Shown one piece after another: positions 37,028 through 44,651 of a stretch of 64,000 bases of DNA. How positions within the stretch are numbered: position 1 is the stretch's first letter; every line of letters starts with the position of its first letter. The notes under the pieces were generated by a model. That model was given only the letters and a program-made list of their open reading frames with translations. It did not search any database and was not told the DNA's origin. Location: assembly GCF_001613005.1 (NCBI RefSeq), contig NZ_BDBN01000027.1, forward strand, positions 1-64,000. Direction: 5' to 3'. Both the position numbers and the translations under genes were made by a program. Source of the stretch: Nocardia nova NBRC 15556. GTDB taxonomy: Bacteria; Actinomycetota; Actinomycetes; Mycobacteriales; Mycobacteriaceae.

Positions 37028-37921
37028 ATGCTCGTGCGAGTGCAGAACGCGGCCGGGACCCTGGCCGAGCGGGTCCTCATCGACTGGTTGCGTACCTGGA
37101 AGGGGCCGGGTGACCCGCAGGGTGTGGCAACGGTCAACTGCAGCCTGTTCTACGCCGACCGGCTGCATCAGTTCGATGCGGTGATCTGGACGCCGACCAC
37201 CTGCGTGGTGATCGAGGCCGAGGCCTTGGTCGAGCGGGTGAGCGGCGACCTCGAGGTCCCGTTGAACGGGCCGTGGCGGGTCGGCGGGCACGTGGTGAGT
37301 TTCGAGGGCGGCGATCGCGGCACACCGCTGGACCGCTCCCGCGAGCACACCCACGCACTGCAGAACTGGCTGGCCGAACGGGGCCTGGGCCAGCGCGTGG
37401 TGCAGGGCGTGGTCGTGGTGGTGCCGCCGCACGGGGCCCAGCCGACGATCCGCCAGCTGTGGAACGATCCCGGCTTCCAGGTGGTGCTCGGCGACGATCC
37501 CAGGCGGCTGGCCGATTGCCTGACCGCGCTCACCTCGCAGGGCAGGGCGCAGTGGACGGTCAACGAGGTCGCGCTGACCTTCCGCGGATTGGGCATTCTG
37601 CCGTATCTGCCCGCCCCGCAGGATCTCGTCGCCGAGGGTTTCGGCGGACCGGTGGACACCACGCTGTGGTACGGCGGCCCGCAACAGGCGCAGGCGGAAG
37701 CGTTCCTGGAGGAACAGGCCCACGCCGATCAGTCCTACGGGCGCCCCGTCGCGATCACGATGCCCTGGTACAGCCCGTGGAACCTGTATCCGAAGGAGGC
37801 GGACCGCATCGATCCCGGCCGGGCGGTGCTGCGCATCCTGCTCGCGATCGGCATGCTCGTCGGCGCTGCCTGGGTGGTCTGGTTCGTGATCTCGCTGGTC
37901 CTGAACTTCGGCCCCGGCTGA
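37028..37921 (+). CDS. NERD-like domain protein with a C-terminal membrane anchor
   Basis: A 297-residue protein. Residues ~10-130 look like a NERD (nuclease-related) domain: AERVLIDWL, then HQFDAVIWTPTTCVVIEAEAL, where D..V..TP..CVVIE replaces the usual D...v..G.fvIE.K pattern and the catalytic Lys appears absent. A second region (~140-210) is RecB-helper or helix rich. One hydrophobic helix (~267-292) anchors the C-terminus. Function unknown. ATG 37028 is preceded by a weak site; the ORF open upstream overlaps the terminator region and is not used. Confidence 0.6.
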   Translation: MLVRVQNAAGTLAERVLIDWLRTWKGPGDPQGVATVNCSLFYADRLHQFDAVIWTPTTCVVIEAEALVERVSGDLEVPLNGPWRVGGHVVSFEGGDRGTPLDRSREHTHALQNWLAERGLGQRVVQGVVVVVPPHGAQPTIRQLWNDPGFQVVLGDDPRRLADCLTALTSQGRAQWTVNEVALTFRGLGILPYLPAPQDLVAEGFGGPVDTTLWYGGPQQAQAEAFLEEQAHADQSYGRPVAITMPWYSPWNLYPKEADRIDPGRAVLRILLAIGMLVGAAWVVWFVISLVLNFGPG

Positions 37922-37953
37922 GCCGGACCGGCGGCGCCCGCCGCGGGCATCCC

Positions 37954-38754
37954 TCAGGCCGCGGGCGTGCCCGCCGTACGATCGCTGCCCCCCGCGGCAT
38001 CCTCGCCCGACTCCGCCTGTGCACCGGCACCGGACTCGCCGGCGGCCTCCGCCCGGAGCGGCCGGGTCTCGAACCGCGTGCGCAGTGCCGTCGTCACCGC
38101 CCAGCATGCGGTCACCGCCGCGACGGCGAACGCGGTGCCGCCGACGACATCGGTCGGATAGTGATAGCCGAGACCCACCATGCCCACCGCCACGGCCGCC
38201 AGCGCGAGTACGGCGACCACGCCGAGGACGAGGCGCAAGCGCACGGTGGCGGCGACGAGCAGCAAACCCGTTGCGATGGCGACGAATTGGACGGAGTGCC
38301 CACTCGGGTAGGCGAGATAGTGCTGTAAATGCCTGTCCCACAGCGGTTTCAAAGCCCAGGTGTTGATCGCGACCACCAGCTCCGGGACGAGCACCAGAAA
38401 TCCGGCACCCCACCAGTCGCGCCGGCGGGCGCAGTAGAGCACACCGATCAGCAACAGCGGCAACATGATATAGGCGTCGCTCGGTACCACCAGCGCGTCG
38501 TAGACGCCACGATGCGCGTCCAACCCCTCGTGCACGCGATCGTCGATCGCGCGATCGAACGCCGTCGGCCCCCCGCCGGCGGGGAAGCTCAGCGGAACCG
38601 TCACGGTGATCAGCAGGCCGATCAGGGTGACGGCGGCGGCAACGACATGCGCTCGATATCGAGCGACCGGCGGTGGAGCGGGCACCTGTCGACCATAGCC
38701 GCGCCCGGCCACCGCCCCACCGTCACCGGCCGCCGATATCGAGCGTGGGTTCAC
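37954..38754 (-). CDS. PAP2-family membrane phosphatase
   Basis: A 266-residue polytopic membrane protein with ~6 helices. PAP2 motifs are present: KPLWDR (C1-like), YPSGHS (C2, residues ~147-152) and GLGYHYPTDVVGG (C3, acid His and Asp). Such enzymes dephosphorylate lipid phosphates such as phosphatidate or polyprenyl-diphosphate outside the membrane. The GTG start overlaps the acyl-CoA oxidase stop by 4 bp, coupling it to lipid metabolism. The C-terminal ~35 residues are acidic/Ala-rich and cytosolic. The exact substrate is unknown. Confidence 0.88.
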   Translation of the reverse strand: MNPRSISAAGDGGAVAGRGYGRQVPAPPPVARYRAHVVAAAVTLIGLLITVTVPLSFPAGGGPTAFDRAIDDRVHEGLDAHRGVYDALVVPSDAYIMLPLLLIGVLYCARRRDWWGAGFLVLVPELVVAINTWALKPLWDRHLQHYLAYPSGHSVQFVAIATGLLLVAATVRLRLVLGVVAVLALAAVAVGMVGLGYHYPTDVVGGTAFAVAAVTACWAVTTALRTRFETRPLRAEAAGESGAGAQAESGEDAAGGSDRTAGTPAA

Positions 38755-40772
38755 GCGCCCTGATGCGCGCTCGCGTCGTCGAGCATCGCCGCGCGCAGCA
38801 TGGCCTCGGGCACGCCGAGCGCTTCGACGAGTGTGGCCGACTCCGGCCGCAATCGGTCCACGAGTTCGTTGACACCGCGGCGCACCGACTTGGCCCGATC
38901 CACCGACATGAAGCGGTGCATGATGTACCAGGCCTGATTCTGTTCGATGGTGGAGTACACGAACAGATCGCAGACGGTGTCGGCCAGCGCTCGCGCGTCG
39001 GGATCCTCGATATCGGCGATGCCCTCGATGAACGCCTCCAGCACCAGCCGGTCGATATGCGCCTCACCGGCGGCGAGGATGTGGTCCTGTGCGTTGTTGA
39101 ACGCCTCGAACGGCCCGGTCTCCTCGGCCCGCGCGCGCAGCCGGTGCGCGGCGGTGCGGGTCAGATAGTCCTCGCGGTCGGCGAACAGCTGCAGCTGCAC
39201 CGAACGCCGGGACAGATCGCCCTCGTCGACGCCGTCGTCGGAGCGGTCGCGCAGGCGCTGGATGAGCTGGCGCACACCCGAGGTCTCACGCACCACGTCG
39301 CGGGCCATGGTGGCCGCGAATTTCACCCAGCCGAGCGCGTCGAGATCGCGCACCTCGTCGGAGTAGGCGGTGAGCAGCTCCTTGGCCACCAGCTGGGTCA
39401 GCACCACGTTGTCACCTTCGAAGGTGGTGAACACGTCGGTGTCGGCCTTCAGGGTGACCAGCCGGTTCTCGGTGAGATAGCCTGCGCCGCCGCAGCATTC
39501 GCGACATTCCTGGATGGATCGGGTGGCGTGGCGGGTCTGGGCGACCTTCAGGCCGGCGGCCCGCTTCTCCAGCGCGCGCTGCGCCTCCGGGTCCAGATTC
39601 TGCCCGGTCTGCACCAGGTGCATGCGCCGCACCAGATCGTTCTGGGCGAACGCCAGCGCGAACGCGCGCGCGACATGCGGGAACAGCCGGCGCTGATGGC
39701 TGCGATAGTCCAGCAGCAGGATTTCGCTGCCGTCGTCCGGATCGGAGAACTGGCGGCGCTTGTCGCCGTAGCGCAGCGCGATACTCAACGCCACCCGCGC
39801 ACCGGCGGCGGCCGCGCCGCCGACACTGATCCGTCCGCGCACCAGTGTGCCCAGCGTGGTGAAGAACCGGCGGCTCGGGTTCTCGATATCGGAGCGGTAG
39901 GTCCCGTCGGGTTCGACGTCGGCGTAGCGGTTGAGCAGGTTCTCCCGCGGGATCCGGACGTGGTCGAATTCGATGCGACCGTTGTCGACGCCGGGCAGAC
40001 CGCCCTTGAGACCGCAGTCCGAGGTGGTGACCCCGGGCAGGTCGTTGCCCTCCTCGTCGCGGATCGGGACGAGGAAGCAGTGCACGCCCTTGCTCTCGCC
40101 GCCGGTGATCAGCTGGGCGAAGACGGCCGCCATCCGGGCGTGTTCGGCGGCGCCGCCGATGTAGTCCTTGCGGGCGGAGGCGGTCGGGCTGTGCACCACG
40201 AACTCACCGGTCGCCGGGTCGTAGGTGGCGGTGGTCTCCAGATTCGCCACGTCGCTGCCGTGCCCGGATTCGGTCATCGCGAAACAGCCGAGCAGATCCA
40301 GCGACAGCAGCCGTTTGACGATGTCGGTGTGGCGGTCGGTGCCGAGGTTTTCCACCGCGCCGCCGAACAGACCCCACTGCACGCCGGCCTTCACCCACAG
40401 CGACAGATCGGTGTAGGCGAGCATCTCCAGGCCGGTCACGGCCCCGCCGGGATCGCCGGTGCCACCGTGCTCCAGACTGAAACCTTTTTCCGCATAACCG
40501 AATTCGGCGATGAGGCGCATCTGGTCCAGTACTCGCGCGCGAGCCTGGCGGTAGTCGAGGTAGGGATCACCGAACAACCGGTCGTCGACCAACTGCCTTC
40601 GCGCCTGTTCGCGGACCTCGCGCCACGGGCCGTCGAGCGCGGCCCGCAGATGGTCGGCGGTCGACTTCCCGTTCTTCGATATCCCGGTGCTCGATGTCCC
40701 GGCCTCCGACTGCGCGGAGTCCGATCTCACGGAATCTGCTGCTTCAGTACCCGTAGCCGTATCGGTGCCCAT
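38751..40772 (-). CDS. Acyl-CoA oxidase/dehydrogenase family protein
   Basis: A 673-residue acyl-CoA oxidase-like flavoprotein for the first step of beta-oxidation. It has the acyl-CoA binding loop CFAMTESGHGSDVANLETTATYD, the FAD region (ASARKDYIGGAAEHARMAAV), GLPGVDNGRIEFDHVRIPRENLLNRY and a second helical domain (GDKRRQF, then ECCGGAGYLTENRL). Length and the CGG(A/M)GY block fit the acyl-CoA oxidase branch rather than short dehydrogenases. The N-terminal ~35 residues are Ser/Thr/Glu-rich and disordered. The substrate is probably a long or steroid side-chain acyl-CoA. Confidence 0.9.
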   Translation of the reverse strand: MGTDTATGTEAADSVRSDSAQSEAGTSSTGISKNGKSTADHLRAALDGPWREVREQARRQLVDDRLFGDPYLDYRQARARVLDQMRLIAEFGYAEKGFSLEHGGTGDPGGAVTGLEMLAYTDLSLWVKAGVQWGLFGGAVENLGTDRHTDIVKRLLSLDLLGCFAMTESGHGSDVANLETTATYDPATGEFVVHSPTASARKDYIGGAAEHARMAAVFAQLITGGESKGVHCFLVPIRDEEGNDLPGVTTSDCGLKGGLPGVDNGRIEFDHVRIPRENLLNRYADVEPDGTYRSDIENPSRRFFTTLGTLVRGRISVGGAAAAGARVALSIALRYGDKRRQFSDPDDGSEILLLDYRSHQRRLFPHVARAFALAFAQNDLVRRMHLVQTGQNLDPEAQRALEKRAAGLKVAQTRHATRSIQECRECCGGAGYLTENRLVTLKADTDVFTTFEGDNVVLTQLVAKELLTAYSDEVRDLDALGWVKFAATMARDVVRETSGVRQLIQRLRDRSDDGVDEGDLSRRSVQLQLFADREDYLTRTAAHRLRARAEETGPFEAFNNAQDHILAAGEAHIDRLVLEAFIEGIADIEDPDARALADTVCDLFVYSTIEQNQAWYIMHRFMSVDRAKSVRRGVNELVDRLRPESATLVEALGVPEAMLRAAMLDDASAHQGA

Positions 40773-40897
40773 GGTTATCGACTGTAGCGGGACTGGGAAG
40801 CACCGACGATAACCAGCGGTTTGCTCTATTCGCCGCTTCCGGCGGCGTGAGGGAGCTGACCCCGGGCCGCGCGGCGACTCCGGCTACCGTGTGCAGT

Positions 40898-42355
40898 GTG
40901 ACAGATGAGTTGGAGCCCGAACTCGTCCGCACGGGGCCGGAAACCCGGCCGAGTTCGTTGTGGCATCGGGCGATGGGAGCGGTAACCGATCGGCTGGTCG
41001 CCCAGCGGCGCGCCACGGTGGACTCGGTGGTCGAGGCACCGGCCCCGCTGAAGCCGATCGATCTCACCGACGACGCCGCGGTAACCGAGGTGCTCGACCT
41101 GGCCGAGCGAGTCGGCGAGGTGGTGCTCGCGTCGGGCACCGCCGTGACCGACACCAGCACACAGGTCGAATTCATCGCCGCGACATACGGTTTGGCGCAG
41201 TGCGATATCGATGTGACCTACAACTCGATTCGCATCTCCGCCGATCGGGGTCCGTCGCTGCCGCCCGCCAGCACCATGCGGGTGGTGCAGTACCGCTCGC
41301 TGGACTTCACTCGCCTGTCGGCCGTCGACCGCCTGACCCGGCGGATCCGCCGCGAGGTGGTGCCGCCTCAGGAGGCGCACGCCGCCCTCGACGCGATCAC
41401 CACCGCCCCGCACCCCTACAACCGGTGGGTCGCCACCTTCGGCTGGTCGTTGCTGGCGGCGTCCATCGCGCTGTTGCTGGGTGGTGGCGTGCTGGTCGCG
41501 GCCGTGAGTTTCGCCACGACGTTGCTGATCGACCGATGCAACCGCGAGCTGAACAAGCGCGGCCTGCCCTTCTTCTTCCAGAACATGATGGGCGGCATCA
41601 TCGCGACCCTGCCCGCAATACTGCTGCAGACCTTCGCCGAGGGGTTGGAGACCAATCCCAGCGTGATCGTCGCGGCCGGGATCACCGTGCTGCTCAGTGG
41701 TTTACAGCTGGTCGGTGCGGTCGAGGACGCGATCACCGGCGCACCGATCACGGCCGCCGCCCGCATGCTGGAAGTGCTGGTCATGACCGGTGCGATCATC
41801 GGCGGGGTCGGTTTGGCACTGCGCGGAGCGCAAGCCTTCGGCGCCCAGGTGCCGCCGATCGACATGTCGCCGTCCTACGACATCACCAATCTGCCGTTGA
41901 AGATCACCGCCGGTGCGGTGGCGGCGGCGGCGTTCGCGCTCGCCTGTTATGCCGAGCGCCGGGCCCTCGCCGTCGCCGCCATCAGCGGTGCGGGGATCAC
42001 CGTGTGCTACCTGTTCGTGCAGCACGCCGGTTTCGGGCCGGTGATCGCGGCCGCGGTCTCGGCGACCGCGATCGGTCTCGCCGGTGGTCTGCTGGCCCGC
42101 CGCGCGGTGACGCCCCCGCTGGTCGTCGCCATCGCGGGCATCACTCCGCTGCTTCCCGGTCTCAAGGTCTATCGCGGCCTGTTCGCCCTGATCAACGACG
42201 ATCTGCTGGTCGGGCTGAATCAGATGTTCGCCGCGCTGGTAGTCGGCTGTGCCCTCGGCGGCGGTATCACGCTCGGCGAGTGGTTCGCCCGGTGGCTGCG
42301 CCGGCCGCGGATCCTGCGGCGGGTCACCGGGGTGCGCCCCGACGACTTCACCTGA
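40898..42355 (+). CDS. thrE: ThrE-type threonine/serine exporter family protein
   Basis: A ~485-residue (502 from the GTG at 40847) membrane protein of the ThrE family. The cytosolic N-terminal domain (PIDLTDDAAVTEVLDLAERVGEVVLASGTAV) is followed by ten hydrophobic segments from residue ~170. Family marks are FFFQNMMGGIIATLPA, ITGAPITAAARMLEVL and AIAGITPLLPGLKVYRGL, closely matching C. glutamicum ThrE. It would export threonine and serine. Neither start has a clear Shine-Dalgarno; GTG 40898 is the more natural length. It converges with a TetR gene through a shared terminator. Confidence 0.9.
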   Translation: MTDELEPELVRTGPETRPSSLWHRAMGAVTDRLVAQRRATVDSVVEAPAPLKPIDLTDDAAVTEVLDLAERVGEVVLASGTAVTDTSTQVEFIAATYGLAQCDIDVTYNSIRISADRGPSLPPASTMRVVQYRSLDFTRLSAVDRLTRRIRREVVPPQEAHAALDAITTAPHPYNRWVATFGWSLLAASIALLLGGGVLVAAVSFATTLLIDRCNRELNKRGLPFFFQNMMGGIIATLPAILLQTFAEGLETNPSVIVAAGITVLLSGLQLVGAVEDAITGAPITAAARMLEVLVMTGAIIGGVGLALRGAQAFGAQVPPIDMSPSYDITNLPLKITAGAVAAAAFALACYAERRALAVAAISGAGITVCYLFVQHAGFGPVIAAAVSATAIGLAGGLLARRAVTPPLVVAIAGITPLLPGLKVYRGLFALINDDLLVGLNQMFAALVVGCALGGGITLGEWFARWLRRPRILRRVTGVRPDDFT

Positions 42356-42361
42356 GACCGC

Positions 42362-42399
42362 CGGGTTCGCGGCCCGGGATGCCTCAGGCCGCGAACCCG
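42362..42399. terminator. Bidirectional terminator between thrE and tetR
   Basis: CGGGTTCGCGGCC ... GGCCGCGAACCCG, 13-bp perfect arms with a 12-nt loop. The right arm encodes the last residues of the TetR protein on the minus strand, so both convergent genes can end here. Confidence 0.75.
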
Positions 42400-43103
42400 A
42401 TGGAGCGGGCCAGATCGGCCAGCGTCGCATCGAACAGCGCATCAGGGTTGCCGACCGGCATCGGGTAGTTGCCGAAGACTTCGAGGGTGACATGCCCGTA
42501 CAGCCGAGCCCAGAACTGGATCATCAGATAGGTGACACCCAGGTCCAGCTTCTCGGCCGGGAATTTCTGCCCCGATTCGGCGAGCACGGTGAGCAGTTCG
42601 GTCTGGAATCCGATGAGGTCTTCGCGCAGCGCGTGCGGGATCACATCGGTCGGCGGGGTGACGATGTCGTAGGTGGTCAGCAGCCGGCCCGCGGCCTCCA
42701 GGAAGATGCGGCCGAACGGTTCGTCGAATTGCCGCATGGCGCTGGCCGACCCCCCGGCCGGCGAGGCGAAGACGAGCGTGAACTCGTGGGCGTGAGCCAG
42801 GGCCCACTGCCGGAAACCCTTGCAGATGGCGAACAGCTGGACCATGCCGTCCTCGGGCAACTCGGCCACCTGTTCGGCGAGCTCCTGGGCCAGGTCGGCG
42901 CAGATATCGCTGCGCAGCGCACCCACCAGGTCGTCGCGGGAGGCGTAGTACCGATACAACGCGGGTGCGGTGATACCCAGCTCACGCGCGATGGCGCGCA
43001 GGGTCACCGCCTCGGGTCCCTGCTCCACCAGGAGCGTGCGGGCCACGCGCCGGATGTCGGCGTCGCTGACCGCGGGCATCCGGCCCCGTCGTGCGGCTGT
43101 CAT
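42384..43103 (-). CDS. TetR-family regulator (WHG-type C-terminus)
   Basis: A 239-residue TetR regulator. The HTH spans ~15-60: SDADIRRVARTLLVEQGPEAVTLRAIARELGITAPALYRYYASRDDLV. The C-terminal domain (RQWALAHAHEFTLVFASP, then YLMIQFWARLYGHVTLE) matches the WHG-type ligand domain with its W/GHVTLE block. It lies 126 bp downstream of, and on the same strand as, the CYP125-like gene, so it may be co-transcribed or separately expressed, and may bind the nearby palindromes. The ligand is unknown; a lipid or steroid is plausible from context. Confidence 0.88.
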   Translation of the reverse strand: MTAARRGRMPAVSDADIRRVARTLLVEQGPEAVTLRAIARELGITAPALYRYYASRDDLVGALRSDICADLAQELAEQVAELPEDGMVQLFAICKGFRQWALAHAHEFTLVFASPAGGSASAMRQFDEPFGRIFLEAAGRLLTTYDIVTPPTDVIPHALREDLIGFQTELLTVLAESGQKFPAEKLDLGVTYLMIQFWARLYGHVTLEVFGNYPMPVGNPDALFDATLADLARSIGFAA

Positions 43104-43178
43104 GCGTCGTCCTTCGTCGCATGCGCACCGGCCCCGACGTCACGGGTACGTCGAGGCCGGTACGCACGCTGTGTCCTG

Positions 43179-43222
43179 GGCCGCCGGAGACCGGGGACGC
43201 CGAGGGCGCTGCCCCGGCGGCC
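43179..43222 (-). terminator. Possible terminator after the P450 gene
   Basis: GGCCGCCGG (43179-43187) pairs with CCGGCGGCC (43214-43222), a 9-bp stem with a 26-nt loop starting 8 bp after the P450 stop on the minus strand. The large loop makes it weak. Confidence 0.4.
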
Positions 43223-43229
43223 GCGGCGC

Positions 43230-44465
43230 TCACTCGTAGGCGACCTGCCAGCTCTTGATTCCGTTCAACCAGCCCGAGCGTAGCCGGACCGGCTCGGAAA
43301 CCTCACGCAGGTTGGGCATCACGTCGGCGATGGCGTTGAAGATCAGATCCAGCTGCAGCCGGGCCAGGTTGGCGCCGACGCAGTAGTGGGTGCCGGTGCC
43401 GCCGAAACCCACGTGCGGGTTCGGGTTTCGCATGATGTCGAAGTCGAACGGCTTGTCGAAACGTTCCTCGTCGAAGTTCGCCGAGGAGTAGAACAGGCCG
43501 ACCCGCTGGCCCTTCTTGATGGCCTGACCGCCGATTTCGGTGTCCGACAACGCGGTTCGCTGGAACGCGATGACCGGGGTCGCCCAGCGCACGATCTCGT
43601 CGGGCGCGGTGCGCGGCCGCTCGGCCTTATAGAGCTCCCACTGCGCCGGGTTGTCCACGAAGGCCTTCATGCCGTGGGTGGTGGCGTTGCGCGTGGTCTC
43701 GTTACCGGCCACGGCCAGCAGGATGACGAACCACGCGAACTCCTCCGAGCCCAGCGCCTCACCCTCGATATCGGCGTTGAGCAGCTGGGAGACGATGTCG
43801 TCGGCCGGGCATTTGCGCTTCTCCTCGGCGAGGTTCCACGCGTAGCCCATGACCTGGGCGTTGGCCATCTTGTAGCTGTCGGCGTACTCGGGGTCGTCGT
43901 AGCCCATCATCTGGTTGGACCACTCGAACAGCTTGACGCGATCCTCCTGCGGCACGCCGAGCAGTTCGGCGATGGCCTGCAGCGGCAGCTCACAGGCCAC
44001 CTGCTGGACGAAGTCGCCGCCGCCGGTCTTCTTCGCCTCGTGCACGATCCGCTCGGCCCGCTCGCGCAGCGCGGCCCGCAGGCTCTCCACCGCACGCGGG
44101 GTGAAGCCGCGCGAAATGATGCGGCGCAGCTTGTCGTGCGCAGGCGGATCGGTGTTGACCAGCATGGCCCGCTGGATCTCGATCTCCTCGCGGGTGATGT
44201 CGCCCTTGAAACGGATCACCGCGGTGTTCTCGTGGGTGGAGAAGACCTCGGAGTTCTTCGAGATCTCCTTGATGTCGTCGAGCCGGCTCACCACCCAGTA
44301 GCCGCCGTCGTCGAATCCACTCACTCCGTTGGGCTGGTCGACCCACCACACCGGGGCGGTGCGGCGCAGTTCGGCCCATTCGGCCACGGGCAGGCGCTGC
44401 GACAGCAGATCGGGGTCGGTGAAATCGAAATCGTGACTGATGGACGGCAGAGACGGCGCGGACAC
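43230..44465 (-). CDS. Cytochrome P450, CYP125-like steroid C26/C27 monooxygenase
   Basis: A 411-residue P450 close to mycobacterial CYP125. The start VSAPSLPSISHDFDFTDPDLL has GGAGG 6 bp upstream (GTG 44465). I-helix AGNETT is at 253-258, ExxR begins at E290, and the haem Cys 362 lies in FGGTGTHYCVGANLARL. Further CYP125-like blocks are NTDPPAHDKLRRIISRGFTP and LRSGWLNGIKSWQV. CYP125 oxidises the terminal methyl of cholesterol/cholest-4-en-3-one to start side-chain degradation. A KstR-like palindrome and a second dyad lie upstream. No ferredoxin or reductase gene is adjacent. Confidence 0.9.
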   Translation of the reverse strand: MSAPSLPSISHDFDFTDPDLLSQRLPVAEWAELRRTAPVWWVDQPNGVSGFDDGGYWVVSRLDDIKEISKNSEVFSTHENTAVIRFKGDITREEIEIQRAMLVNTDPPAHDKLRRIISRGFTPRAVESLRAALRERAERIVHEAKKTGGGDFVQQVACELPLQAIAELLGVPQEDRVKLFEWSNQMMGYDDPEYADSYKMANAQVMGYAWNLAEEKRKCPADDIVSQLLNADIEGEALGSEEFAWFVILLAVAGNETTRNATTHGMKAFVDNPAQWELYKAERPRTAPDEIVRWATPVIAFQRTALSDTEIGGQAIKKGQRVGLFYSSANFDEERFDKPFDFDIMRNPNPHVGFGGTGTHYCVGANLARLQLDLIFNAIADVMPNLREVSEPVRLRSGWLNGIKSWQVAYE

Positions 44466-44476
44466 GGTACCTCCTT

Positions 44477-44490
44477 TGGAACACGTTCCT
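44477..44490. promoter_or_regulatory. KstR-like palindrome in front of the P450 gene
   Basis: TGGAACACGTTCCT contains GGAAC-ac-GTTCC and matches TnnAACnnGTTnnA at every fixed base but the last. It lies 11 bp upstream of the GTG start, abutting the ribosome-binding site. A TetR-type repressor bound here would block transcription of the CYP125-like gene. Confidence 0.6.
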
Positions 44491-44518
44491 ATGGAGTGAA
44501 CCACACCACACCCGTTTT

Positions 44519-44547
44519 GTGAACACCTATTAGTAAATAATGTTCAC
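44519..44547. promoter_or_regulatory. GTGAACA-N15-TGTTCAC dyad upstream of the P450 gene
   Basis: GTGAACA (44519-44525) and TGTTCAC (44541-44547) are perfect 7-bp arms around an AT-rich 15-nt core with TATT..AATA. The core is the likely P450 promoter, so the arms would flank or cover it. The motif differs from the KstR-like site 30 bp nearer the gene. Confidence 0.55.
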
Positions 44548-44605
44548 GTGCTTGTTCCGGCGCGCGAGCAAACGGCTGGCAAGGTATTTGACCAGCATGG
44601 ACAGC

Positions 44606-44645
44606 GTCCGGGCCGGCTCCGAGGGGGGACGGGGCCGGCCCGGAC
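44606..44645 (-). terminator. Terminator after asnB
   Basis: GTCCGGGCCGGC (44606-44617) pairs with GCCGGCCCGGAC (44634-44645), a 12-bp GC-rich stem with a 16-nt loop, 6 bp after the asnB stop on the minus strand. It separates asnB from the P450 gene. Confidence 0.7.
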
Positions 44646-44651
44646 GAGCGC

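Noticed and set aside
38673..40787. 704-codon plus-strand ORF
   Set aside because: It is antisense to the acyl-CoA oxidase gene, which has full motifs; the ORF has none.
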